DNA of 64,000 nt, from the NCBI RefSeq assembly GCF_018687715.1, contig NC_056759.1, positions 34,438,385 to 34,502,384 on the forward strand, in the 5' to 3' direction. Of this stretch, positions 1-11,800 are shown piece after piece (positions within the stretch are counted from its first letter, which is position 1; each line of letters begins with the position of its first letter). A program made the translations under genes and the position numbers. The DNA comes from Carya illinoinensis (taxonomy: Eukaryota; Streptophyta; Magnoliopsida; Fagales; Juglandaceae). The notes beneath the pieces were generated by a model. That model made no database searches and was not told the origin of the DNA. It saw only the letters and a program-made list of their open reading frames with translations.

Positions 1-544
1 CATCCTCACCTCCACCTTCTGCAGAAGGGTTAGCCCCGATGTCTACATCGACGGCTCCTTGAACAACCCACTTTTAGATCAAAAATACTAATATTAACCA
101 ACGACTATGGAATAAAAAAGCTATATAAAAAGTAAAAAAATACAAAATAAAAAGAAGAAGAAGAGTTTGAACCTTTCCTTCCACCTCCCACAGCATCCCA
201 TTCTCAATTTCCTTGTAAGGGAACGAATCCGAGAGAAGTTCATCGCCTGAAATTTCATCACAAAATATCAGTTTGTCAGAAAAAAACGCTATTATAGTTC
301 AAAAATAATTTCCACCCGTAATAAAGAAGTCCAGATGTGTTTCAACAGTATAACCAAAGAGGAATCTTTTACTCACAAAGGCGTCATAAGAAATTACTAG
401 CACAAGAATATTAACGAGATAGGAACATTAGCAACCATATTAAAAGAAACTATAGCCATATATACTTCACTATGCACAACACACCCACACTCACACACAT
501 CAACCCACGCACGCACGCGCAAATAAATATACATATACAAATAC

Positions 545-582
<38 letters not shown>

Positions 583-1419
583 CACAATGTGCACAGTAGT
601 ATGCGAAACCACCAATTCATTTATTACGGGTACCTGAAACCAAAAGGTATTCATAAGTGAAAAGCCAATCCGAGTAAATTATAAGAAAAAAAGAACCCCA
701 AAATACTTGGAACTTTTTTTTTTTTTTATAAGAACCCCAAAATACTTGAACTCAATGTTCTGGTTAGTCAGAAGTTTAAATTATAATTTAGAAGCTCAAG
801 TAAACTAATTCAACCTAATATACTCGTTTAAATGCACAGAATCCTCTCCAGAATATTAAAATGATATACCAAAAATACAGTAATAAGGAAAAAAAAAATT
901 AAAGATTGCAATTTGTGCCTTTCCAATTGGTTTCTTAACATCTACACAGAGCATTAATTAATGTATAAGAAAACACCAGCTTTCTCACTCACGATTTAAC
1001 AACCTAAAACCCAGAATGAGAAAATTACGCAAATCTTTTTGATCCGATTGGTGGAATCTTCAAATCCACCCCCACCTCCCCCACCTCTCTCTTTCCAACA
1101 CAAAAATAAGGAATAAACCAGCTTACACACAGAAAATTTCAGCTTTTCACGCTTAAAGAGAAACGATCATGCTTTTCAATTCTCTCCGTTCAATAAAACC
1201 GAAAACTTTTTCGACCAAAGCAGCAGACAAGATTAAAATATCGTAGGCAACAATTTTAACTCGGAAAACTGTAGTTAGAGACGTATGAAACCCTACAAAC
1301 TATTCGAAACAAAGAAGATTATAATTAAAGATATTATATTAATGAAATTTTCTCTAAAGAAAAGACGGATAGAGAAAAAAATAAAATTGACCTGAGAGAA
1401 GATCCTGGTAAACTAGCAT
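1..1419 (-). CDS. TCTP: Translationally controlled tumor protein (TCTP), 5' part only
   Basis: Three exons are visible on the minus strand: 1392-1419 (start MLVYQDLLS), 173-246, and 70 down to the window edge. Introns are 247-1391 and 71-172, all GT-AG, and phases agree. The 57 or so readable residues include [20 protein letters not shown] and [20 protein letters not shown], the N-terminal part of plant TCTP. Known for the family: a small, abundant cytosolic protein of the TCTP/Mss4 fold, linked to growth control and usually about 168 residues, so roughly two thirds lies off the left edge. The start is set by the only ATG in the exon with the conserved MLVYQD opening. The first intron is long (1145 bp) and carries a CA/TA microsatellite. 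Identity is nearly certain; the 3' part is not seen. Confidence 0.95.
541..582. repeat. Microsatellite (ATAC)n/(TA)n in TCTP intron 1
   Basis: Runs of ATAC followed by an uninterrupted TA tract, next to a CA-rich stretch at 475-520. It lies wholly within the first intron. Short open frames here are products of the repeat. Confidence 0.85.
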
Positions 1420-1547
1420 GATTGCAGATTTTCTTTTCTACGGAATTGAATATGGAAACTTGATCAAAATTGAAAAGGAAGCAGAGAAGGCAAAAGAGTG
1501 AAAGCGTGAGAGCGCGAGGGAGTTTCGGAAGCTCAGCGGCGGTGAAT

Positions 1548-1555
1548 TATTTATA
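1548..1555 (-). promoter_or_regulatory. TATA box of the TCTP gene
   Basis: TATAAATA on the minus strand, 129 bases upstream of the TCTP ATG. About 30 bases downstream comes a pyrimidine-rich stretch (CTCCCTCGCGCTCTCACGC) that would be the transcription start region and the start of a ~100-base leader. Placement is inferred from spacing; there is no transcript evidence here. Confidence 0.6.
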
Positions 1556-1739
1556 AACAACAGGGTCGATGAAACGGAAGGAGCGTTTAAAATTACCAAA
1601 TTAGGTCCGAGGAAGGTTTTTTGATTCAATTCCAATTGTGTCTCTGCGTGCCTAAGATGGAACAGGATTCTAATTCCTCGGAGCTTCCTTCCTCCCCACC
1701 CAGACAACCACCGTAGAGACGTGGAGGGTGTTGTTTATT

Positions 1740-2921
1740 CTTTATTAAATTATTTAGAGGAATGTTATATGCAGTCGTAAAGTGTATAAATACTGCATAA
1801 TTACTTTAAAAAAATGGAATTCATTATTAAAAAGTTAGTTTTTTTCATGTGGATCCTGTATTAATTCATTTTTTTTAATATAGACTATACGGAGCTTGCA
1901 CAACCACGACTGTAAATATTATTTTTTAATTATTTAATGATATTTCAGGAATTTATTTGTATATTATGAAAACAAATAATTTTATACACCACATTCTTAT
2001 TTCAATTTTATTTCATATATAAATAAATAAGACGTGACATATTTATTATTATTTTATAATTAAAAATTATTTAATAAATAATTAATAAATGTAACACATT
2101 TTATATAGTGAGATAAAAATAAAACTAATGATCGTGAAAATGTTGAAATTTCACCTGAAAAGACTATTTAACGAGAAATAAAAATTTCTATTTGTAATCT
2201 AGTATGGAGTATATATACATACTGCATAAAAGTTGATGTGCTGAGATTTAATTTATGAGAAGAATTTATAAATTTAAAATTAATAAATAAAATCGTATAA
2301 TATTAATATATGAATAATATATTTTTATAACGATTTATAAATAGGATGATAATTCATATAAACTCCACTCAAACGGTGAAAGGAGAGTCTCGAAGCCGAT
2401 GAAGAAAAAGAAAAAAAGACAAATGAAGGGTAGGGGTAGGACATTTTAAGCAAGTGGATGGGGGGATGAAATGAAATAAGAGTGGGGGAACTTTGACTAC
2501 GAATATGCATTGCATGTGGTCATATTCCTGATTAAAAGCAGCTCATTCGGATAAGAATAAAAGAGAATCCCAAACTTTATATATTAAGGAGGCTGCTGCC
2601 TGCCTTTATTATCGAAAAGGCTACCGACCATGTTTTTTTATATATTTTTAAAAGTATTTTAGTATATATATTTTTTAAATATTAAAAAATAAATACACTT
2701 AAATATTTTTAAAAAAGAAACACTAATCGGTATACTTGATCAATATAATATTAATTTTCTATATAAAGCTCTGACTTCTTTTATTATTATTATTATTATT
2801 ATTTTCCTCTCTTTTGACATCCAAAAAATAAAAAGGAACTTGTAAATAAGGCTGAGAAATGGGTGAATGTTAAGTAACAAAAGGGTATATATCATAAATT
2901 GGCTTCAGACCTTATAACAAA
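1740..2921. other. AT-rich intergenic stretch between TCTP and tRNA-Glu
   Basis: No gene recognised. It holds one small inverted-repeat element (1762-1922) and a TTA microsatellite near 2780-2803; the rest is unstructured AT-rich sequence. Confidence 0.6.
1762..1922. mobile_element. Small MITE-like inverted-repeat element
   Basis: The left end AATGTTATATGCAGTCGT is partly mirrored by the right end, which in reverse complement reads AATATTTACAGTCGT. The inner part (AATTCATTATTAAAAAGTTAG, then a CATGTGGATCC-like segment) recurs in diverged form near 13165-13230 and 33575-33690, which supports a dispersed family. No clear target duplication was found. Confidence 0.45.
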
Positions 2922-2993
2922 TCCGTTGTCGTCCAGCGGTTAGGATATCTGGCTTTCACCCAGGAGACCCGGGTTCGATTCCCGGCAACGGAA
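2922..2993 (+). tRNA. tRNA-Glu (anticodon TTC), nuclear
   Basis: 72 bases fold into a full cloverleaf without an intron. The acceptor stem TCCGTTG pairs with CAACGGA, the discriminator base is A2993, and the anticodon loop CTTTCAC places TTC at 2955-2957. The B box GGTTCGATTCC is at 2972-2982. CCA is not encoded, as expected for a nuclear gene. A run of T at about 3011 could serve as the Pol III terminator. It is the only plus-strand gene in the first 48 kb. Confidence 0.96.
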
Positions 2994-3183
2994 ACATCTT
3001 ATGCCCTTTATTTTCAGTGCTTTATGATGCTACCAGTAAAGTTGTGTTATCCTCTAATTTCGCCCAATTTGACGAGTTAGTATGACACTTGCAATCACGA
3101 TGGCATCTTCGTGTCTGCCTCATTTTTCATTCACCTTTTACTGAGAAAATAAATTGCACAAACTTGGGCGCTGTTTAGCACTT

Positions 3184-3226
<43 letters not shown>

Positions 3227-4028
3227 TCATAGAGGGGGGTTTCAAACTTCATACCTCCATTTTGGAGATGTATATAAATATATATATATATATATACCAC
3301 AAACAAACTTGCATCGAAAATCATTAAACAAACCAGCAGCTTCCTCTAATAATCTATCTCAATGTTTTTCATTAACCAAAATAAGCTTGCATCCAAAAAA
3401 TATTCAAGCCGTTTGATATAGCGAATGAGAGTGGAAAAAAATATAATATATAGCATAACTCTACGATATGACTATTTTTACCAAATGGCACCTTAAGAAC
3501 ACCAAAAAAGAGAGGAAAACAAAAACTAAAAAAAAGGACTCCGGGACTCCCAAGTGGCACAACATTTCTTGGCAAATCATAATTTGTGAAGGAATGAATG
3601 TTCCCAGGACAATCAACTCAGAAGTACACCTTGAATCTGACCTGTGTGTTCCACACTAACAATACTGAACAGGTACTGAATACAGCCATGCTTTGAACCA
3701 ACGCTTCGTTTGAATGCAAAGCCACCGATCATGAATCAAGATTTGGGAAAAACAATGCCATCTCCACGTTGAGAGTTTATGGATTTTATAATCCACAATC
3801 ATTTGGACTGACTTATGACTCATCTGCTGCATGGAGCTCATCCAATGTCGTGATTATCTTCCCCTGTCAGAAACTACATCAGTAAAATATTTTCAGAAGA
3901 GAGCACGCAGGGCATCAACTTACAGAACAAGAAACAGGTGGCAAGGCTATTTGAAGTGCGTTGGCATGTTTTGAATAGTAGAATCCAAAATATGATGGAG
4001 GAAAAGCATGCATTGTATAGGAAGAGCA
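2994..4028. other. Spacer and probable 3' UTR of the gene ending at 4029
   Basis: A TA microsatellite (3183-3225, again 3279-3296) is followed by sequence without recognisable coding potential. The part next to 4028 is presumably the 3' UTR of the minus-strand gene; its polyadenylation site cannot be fixed from sequence alone. Confidence 0.5.
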
Positions 4029-7000
4029 TCAGCAAATAAAAATTTGATAATCTGGCGTCGCATCTCCTACATTCAAGTAGTTGACATCAACTACAATATC
4101 CCCAAGGTCATCTGGCCAGCACCAACAGTGTCGTGTTAATTTTGATCCTTCAAAATCATATAAAAGCAACAGATCTAAATATACAAGAACCTAGTAGTGC
4201 AGAAAATATAATGAATGGCCAGACCTTCATATATTGTCCTTGCATATTGTACATATTCGGGTATGAGGTCTCTATATATTACTCCTTCTGGGTAGGCATC
4301 CAGAACCACCAGGACTCCTGTGGAATTATTTTATGAAAGCCAAATAAAATATACCAGGTGATGGAAAAGAGTCTGTGTGCTTTCTTTGAACTTCAAGAAA
4401 TTAAACATGTATCTTCCTCAAACATCCAAGCCACCCCCCAAACTAAACATTTAACAACTTTGGATAAGTTGGGAAAGGTACCTGGTGCCACCCAAGCTTT
4501 AGACGAATTGCTAGGCAATGGAGCCAGCCAGAGAATATTTCGTAAGTTCATTGAATCATCATATTTCACATTAGACCCTAAATGATAACATTAATATTAG
4601 TACAATCTTGCACTGTAACTGCTAGAATTTCCAAGTTGACTGTCCTATTAAAGTTTAAATATTAAAGGGCTAAAACACATTTTTCACCTCTCTATAAGGT
4701 GTTTTACACTTTGCACTCAAAATTACCAAAACTGACACATTGCACCCTCCAGTTACAGTTGACTATCATATAATATCTGTTGTTAAGATCCAATGGTCAA
4801 CATTGTGCCACATCACCTGTCTTCCGCCATCTTAATTGTCAGAATTGAACAAAGGGTGCTATTTTCCAGTAGGAATGAAGAAAAACTCGTGATTGGTGTG
4901 GAGGGTTTGATGGTGCAATGTACTAGTTTTGGTAGAAAGTGAAACACTCAGTAGTTTTAGGGTGAAAAGTTATTTGCCCAATGTTAAAAGATCCGTCATC
5001 ATCCTCTTTTCATTAGTAACATGGTGTATCATAGACAGACTATATGAAAGAAGAAACGTTTAGATAAACCACAATTTAATAACTTCACTTTTGTGTTTTT
5101 TCTTTACATATGAAACCCCTAGTGAAAGAGAGAAGTTTAGTGTCTTGAACATATTTTTTTTATAAATAAAATAACATTTTATTAATAGTGGTAAATAGGC
5201 ATAGTCCAAGTACACAGGAGGTATACAAAAAGCATACACCTAGTTACCAAATAAGGAGCTAAAAAGTGACACAAGAAAGTCATTTAAGCAAGCTCCATTA
5301 AGAACACAAGAAGAGGCCCAAAGAAATAAAGTATGAAAGAAGAAACAAGCCAGGGTAATAAGACGTAGAATCTGAAAGCGACAAATGTAATGAAATGGTA
5401 TAAAACAACATGTGATGGTGTTATTTGGTAAATATTACCTATTTGACAATAGCCCATATTGTATGGAAAACATTCTTTATCATATGCTGGGTATTCTTTA
5501 GCATGGAACCTGTCAATCAAACAGAGTTCTAATGTCATTAAGAGCATCGAGGATGGCATGTAAGCTCATTCCACCCCTTCGACGAATTCTTTTGCAGCAT
5601 AATTGGCACTGAACATTATAAGAGTGGTGTGACAAGGATAATAACAACTTACAATATACCAAGTCTTCCAGTATCTATTGCAAGAAAAAGGTGACCGTGA
5701 AAGAAATCATAGCGATCAAGGGATATGTCCAACCCTATAGTTGGACCCCGGGCAACAATAATCTTAAACAAAAATTCCAAATATGAATTTAAATCCTGCC
5801 AGTTGACAACAAAATATTACAACTCTCTGGAAAAAGGCCATGAAACATTATTCCTGTGATACAAATAGGACGTATTAAGGCAGCTAAAACATTATTCCTG
5901 TGATACAAACCTCGCTTATAAAACGTCTCCCATACGGTGTTCTAGTCAGCTCACAACAGCTTTCTTTTGATCTTTCAACATCAGGAACCTATTACATCTA
6001 AATAAAATATGTTTTACTCATCAACATTCTATAACAAATTTGAGGTTTAAGCACTCTACAAGACTAACAAAAAGATTGTCTTACAAATTTCAATGCAAGC
6101 CACACGAACATTGCCAATATTACTAATAAAATAATGGCAACACTGCATCGCATAAAATTGCAGCATAACAATCAGAAGCCGTGCCCTCTCTCCACATGGC
6201 GCTTTTTCAATGATTTTTAAGCATCAAATTTATCATATATAATCCACTTGATATCACGGTCAACACTTCTAACAATCAAAATCAATCTCAGAAATCATAG
6301 CATCTCAATTCATATAAAAGGCATCCAGTCCCATGCAATCACAAAGTTTAGAAAAGGAAATGCAAAATTCTTCAAATTGCACACATTTTAAACAATCTCA
6401 GAAGAAGCAACAAGATGCCCCGTAATTTTCCTATCGTGTTCCTATATCACATGGAAAGTTTAGTGCACGCTGGTAAAACGAATACATATAGACCAAATAT
6501 ATAAGTAAAAATTCCAACAAGTTTGGATATATTTGGCATTGGCCCAATTGAGACTGAACCAAGACCTTAATAAAACAGTAAGCATATTACCAAGTAGACT
6601 GCATAGGGAAAAATAATAGGACATTCATGAAAACAATTAAACAAACAAAAAAATGTCAACTGACAGCGATGATGGTGGGATCTAGGGCGCGATGAATAGC
6701 AGCTGGGTCACCACCGGAATCAACAGCAAGCCGAGCCAGCTCAAGAACCGGCTCGGGCGGCCACCAAATGAGCTCATTTTCCTCTCTTCGACTCCTTCCA
6801 CCAAATTGGCTCGAACCCAAGTCTTTTCTCATAGTCAAGCACTTTCTATAATCCATTTTGGGATTAGCGGGGGCAAAGGGAACAAGGAATTTAAGGCAAG
6901 ATTTGAGGTCCTGGGCTATGAGGGGATCGATGGTGGAAGACTGGGACTTGGGCCCGAGCAGAGAAAGCAAGTCTGAAGGGGTGGCTTTGGGGGTGGAAGA

Positions 7001-7126
7001 TGGTGAAGATGAAAGTGAAGTGGAGGATGGTTTGTGAAAGAATGGCGTCGAGGAAGAAAACGAGGCCGTGAGGGAGAGGGAGAGTGAGAGCAGGGTCAGT
7101 CTCATTGAGAGAGAGCATTTGCCCAT
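4029..7126 (-). CDS. Conserved plastid-type protein of unknown function, 7 exons, 341 aa
   Basis: Exons on the minus strand: 6665-7126, 5911-5988, 5653-5795, 5439-5509, 4482-4577, 4225-4317, 4029-4111 (1026 nt, all phases closing). The product begins with a serine/threonine-rich, acid-poor leader (about residues 1-50) typical of a chloroplast transit peptide. A conserved body follows, with WWPPEPVLELARLAVDSGG, CELTRTPYGRRF, VARGPT, the segment HAKEYPAYDKE, FPYNMGYCQIG, NLRNILWLAPLP, LDAYPEGVIYRDLIPEY and a C-terminal VVDVNYLNVG. I recognise these as a plant and green-lineage protein family (Arabidopsis members At2g43945 and At3g59870, from memory) without a known activity, so no function is assigned. 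The first donor is unusual (GTCAGT). Intron 4 carries a MITE and intron 2 a 23-bp duplication. Start: the first ATG of the exon; M8 is an alternative. Confidence 0.9.
4667..4979. mobile_element. Mutator-type MITE in intron 4 of the plastid-type gene
   Basis: A 313-bp element. The left end GGGCTAAAACACATTTTTCACC and the right end (reverse complement GGGCAAATAACTTTTCACCC) are terminal inverted repeats that continue inward with ACCAAAACT and CATTGCACC in both arms. Flanks AATATTAAA (4658-4666) and AATGTTAAA (4980-4988) form a 9-bp target duplication with one mismatch, the size expected for Mutator-like transposition. It has no coding capacity. Confidence 0.75.
5155..5280 (-). mobile_element. Possible non-LTR retroelement 3' end in intron 4
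   Basis: On the minus strand the segment runs from about 5280 into an A-rich tail at 5155-5165. The part TAGTCCAAGTACACAGGAGG (plus strand) resembles 3' ends of LINE/SINE copies that are common in tree genomes, recalled from memory. No target duplication was established. Confidence 0.35.
5843..5909. repeat. 23-bp direct duplication in intron 2, abutting a splice donor
   Basis: AAACATTATTCCTGTGATAC plus AAA occurs at 5843-5865 and identically at 5887-5909. The second copy reaches into the donor GT of exon 2 (5910-5909). Confidence 0.85.
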
Positions 7127-8826
7127 CCCTCTCTCGTATCGCTGTTTCCTTCTGTTCGTGCGGAGACCAATATGGGTAATAAACAGAGAAATGATATTAT
7201 GCCATTAATTTATACTATCCACTCTATATATTGATGTATATCACAATGTCTTATCAAAAATATAAATATAAAATGATAGAGAATATAATAAATTTTAAGT
7301 TTGTTTATATATTCTTAACATTATTTTATTTTAAATATATATTTTTAAATTTTTTTAATAAATCATATAGACTGCGTCAGTTAAGAGTCACAGTAACATT
7401 ACTCATAAACTTAGATCATAGACAAGACTACACATGGTGGCATTTTTATTTTGCTTTTTAGAATATCTTGTAATAGAAAATGTATTAATATTTTTAAGTT
7501 ATAAAGAAATCTTCGATTTTTGGAAAGGAAAAATTCAGTTACAAATATAACTGCGTATTAATATGTGCATCAATTTAATGTGATTTATCAAAAAATAGAT
7601 TTTATTAAAAATAATATTAATTTAAATTTTAAATATGATAAAATCAATATTGATATGCAAATTAGTATGCAATTTTACTTTCTTTTCAATTTTAATTTTT
7701 TCTTTTTGAATATATAGTTCACTTTTAAGTTTTTGACTTCTTTTTCTATTTTGGGTTTCCTTTTTTTTTTTTTTTTTTTGCATTTTTATTCTATAAAAGG
7801 GCTTTCTAACCATTTTTAAAACATTAATTTTATAATATTTTGTTCTTTTATTGCAATGACTGGCATAGAAATTAATGAATGAAAGATATTAAACTGCAAA
7901 TTTCTTAAAATCCAACGAGCCTTTTGCAAAAAGTTAAAAACTTTGTGACCGATCATGCAAGATATAAGTAAGGGGGGCCACACTGCCCATGTTGACAAAG
8001 ATGATGTGCAACGAGTCCAAAGCCCATCACAGAATGGACTTGTCCAAACATGGGCCTAATTTTTGTACAAAAGAGGCCGGAAGCTATACTCCGTTGTATC
8101 CGACTAATTGAACATCTTGGTATCATGTTCTCAAAAAAAGGATGATCATGGGTTCAATTCTGCCTCCGACAAAGAACTTTTAAGAAAATTGTTTCAAGTA
8201 TAACGAGATCATGTATTTGAGCCTCAAAAAATAAAAAAAGAATACTGGACCGTTTCATATTGTAAAAGGTTGTACAGATGACTAATGTAGAACTTAAAAG
8301 TCACCCGATTGCCATCAATGCAGAACAGAAATGTAATATATGATGAAGTCCCTGAGCAGCTGAATATTGTTCACCAGGATCAAGCTGCAGACTGCACATG
8401 AATCGGCAATCATATCCGGCTAAAGAGTCCATTGCAGCTATACTTCATATTTCCTGCAAAATCAATGTTCTTGAGATCGATCAGTTCCAATGACTACTGT
8501 TCCACTCTTTTAGTTATATATATATATATATGTCAACACCTTCCTCTTTCAGGAAGCCTGTTGAAGTAGCCAAATAGAGGATACTCAAATTTCAAATCTT
8601 ATCGGGACAGTAACATCCAGGACAATCAGTTATACAACCTAGATTTTGCACCACAGAGATGGAAAATTTTCTTCCAACAAAAGGAAAACCCTCTCAGCTG
8701 AATGAAAGGTCCATATTGTGGCACCACTCTTTAAGTTTATTACCAGTGCCATTTATATTTTCTAGACAATAAATATCAAAGTTGAAATTACTCACAGTCA
8801 GAAGCCACATATCTGCCAAAGATAAA
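7127..8826. other. Spacer: promoter of the plastid-type gene and downstream region of ClpR3
   Basis: The 7127-7180 segment is the likely leader and promoter of the leftward gene. 7200-8050 is AT-rich with a T17 run near 7762-7779. 8270-8826 is more balanced and probably contains the ClpR3 3' UTR. A TA microsatellite sits at about 8514-8531. No gene was recognised. Confidence 0.5.
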
Positions 8827-11800
8827 TTAAAGCCCATCTACAACTTTGATGCCAGCACCCTTGTCCCAGTCCTCTGGAGGGGCAACATCTGCCATTATCT
8901 TTTCCTGCCCACGCCAAAGAATCTATACCCAGCAATCCGGTATCAGCTCAGTAGACCCAAACAGAGCAAAACATGTGAGACAATTTACATAAACATATAT
9001 GATAGAACTTACCTTGTCTATGACCCCGAATTGCTTAGCTCTTGTAGAATCCATATAAAATGGTCTCTTCATCTTATCAAACACGGTCTCTACTGACTAA
9101 AAAAGATGAATTTATTGCATGATTCAGTTCATTTTTTCCAGCTTTTAATAAACGAACAAAGCTAACTAATGCATCATACTCACATTTCCAGTGTGCTTTG
9201 CCAGGAGTCCTACAAGAGTGTCCCTGTTTGTTATAACCTGCAAAGCAATTAGCACTCTATGATTATTTCTGAAAATGTGAATTAGGGGGGAGGGCTCCAA
9301 GGGGAAAGCTCAAACTAAGATTCTGTATAATCAGGTAATCCCGTATCATAGTAGACAATAATGGTCACAATAGGCTCAAACTCCATGCTGCAATCACATG
9401 ATCACGGTTTTAACGAAGATTCCTCGTCTCTTCTAACCGGGGTGTAAAGGAACGATCAAATGACAAGATGCTAGCCGAGGTACGACATTGGAATCTATTT
9501 GGATAATAAAAGAAAGAGGAACAAACTGACCCACGCATCTTGGAAACTTTGTTCCCCAATTATATGAAAAGTTAGAAAACACGAGTTTGTAACTACCTCT
9601 TTCGCACGGATTAGAACATCACTTGCGGGCATCAACCCAGATGATGGAACACGAGGTTGTTGGATCATGGCTGAAAAAGAATTCAAGCGACACTTGATAC
9701 AGCGTTGAAAAGAAGAAAGGATGTAAGTATTGAAAGATCACATCACAAATTAAAAAGGCCAACCACATCATACCCTTGGCATGCGGCATCATAAACCGTT
9801 TACCCTTAGATCCAGCTGCAAGTAGCAGACAAGCCTGACCTATAGCAGCTCCAACAGCGACTGTATGTATCTGTGTAACAAACAACAGTTATATAAAAAT
9901 AAGAAAAAAACTATAAACATTGAAACCATTACAATCACACTTCATGGTCTAACAATGAAGAAAGTAAAAATATCATATAAACATTTGAGACATCCAGCAA
10001 ATACTTCTAATCCATCTACTTTGTGTTAATTATGAAACTCCTTTACAGCCTAAAAGGGGGACATTAGAGGGGTGACATTTATAGACATGGGACTCGTTTA
10101 GGTTACTTTTATGAAAGAACCAGCTCATCCCACGACTGCTATCGCCTATACATTGCTTCCCTCTCAACACCACCATCCCATCAATTTAATTGCCATGGCT
10201 ACCAGAAACCAACACAAAACTACCACCCATAGTCCTGCCGGAATGACACCATTCCCACAGCCAACCCAACCTGTACTGTGGTTGTCACTTTATAAATTGC
10301 CAAGTAACATCACCAACAACACCACATCATGCTACAACAATCACAATCAACAACTTACTGCATAAGCAGGAAAAATAGGAGAAATTTGAAAAGAAGCTCA
10401 CCTCATTCTTTAACTGCATCATTGCATCATAGATTGCAAAACCCTCGGACTCCATCCCAACCTGAAAGATAAGCAGTTTAACTTGATTAGATTAATGGAT
10501 TGAAAGCATTAAGAAGAAAATGGCCCAGAAAAATTTACAAATACACAACACAGCACAAAATTCTGATTGGTTAGGTCTTGGTTTTAGAATTTATGGCTGG
10601 CTTTTCCTTCGTACTAGATATTCCTCCTCTGATTGGCTTAGAGGTATCTACTTAGGTCCCATCTTGCCATTCCAGACTCTAGGGTTTCAAGATAGTTCCA
10701 AATTGAGACAACCCAAAGGTCATATATTGCTTTTGATAATAATACATAATTTTTTTTTATCACATTTGTTACATTTTTTTTCATAATAACAAAAAACAGA
10801 TTGGTTATCCAAACTCACCCCACCTTAAAGTGACAAAACCATATTGCAATCAAGACTGCTTCAAGCGGACTGGGTCTCAAACCTTTTTTTTTTTTAATAA
10901 GTGAGGGTTTCAAACATATTAGACAAGATTAATTAACATACTGCGACACAATGCCTAATCTATAGCAAATAAAATTAAACATACCACATTTCATGTGTGT
11001 TACATGGTATAACTTAGTGTGAAACTTACTGTTTCACCATCATCACGAGTCGTTCCTGTAGAATTTATATAAAGGTATATTGGTTCTTTGGGATCCATCC
11101 ATTGAAGGTACATCAATTCTGCAACGATAAGCTCCGTCACAGCTGGCACCAACTGATAGATACAAATAGTTAAATTTTTGCATGAATTGCAAAAGAGACT
11201 GGAAAAAACAGTTATAGGTAAAAATAAGACTAGAAAAATAAAGTTAATGTGAACTATTAACAGCATATAAGAGAATAGCATGGATAGCAAGAGACACTGG
11301 AAGAATAAAGTTGATGTCAAGCAACTAGATGAAACTAAAACAATTTTGAAGTTAAAGTTAATGGAAGTGCCTTTAATGGCTTTCATGCATTAAACAAATC
11401 AATTCTGAAGTGACTAGATGGAACTAAAAAGAATAAAATTCACCATAAAAAGGCCATATTTCAGAAGTACACAAAAGAACATAGATGATATCTGTGAAGA
11501 ATTTATTCCATAATAAACCTAACAGGTGTTAATATGAGTGTTCCATCTGTCTACTGCTCCAAGAGAGGCTCGCCCCAGACCCTTTTTTTATATATATAAG
11601 TAAGCTTCGCCCCGGACTTTAACACCGAATAACATTTTTTATGTTATAATGTGATAAACCTCTTGGCTTCGCCTTTTTTTAATAAAATTCATATTTACCG
11701 ATAAAAAAAAAAAAAATGTGATAAACCTCACCTCACCCCAATACAAACCAGCTTGCCCAACAAACAAAATGAGTGGCTACTTGATGGTGGCAGTAAAAGT

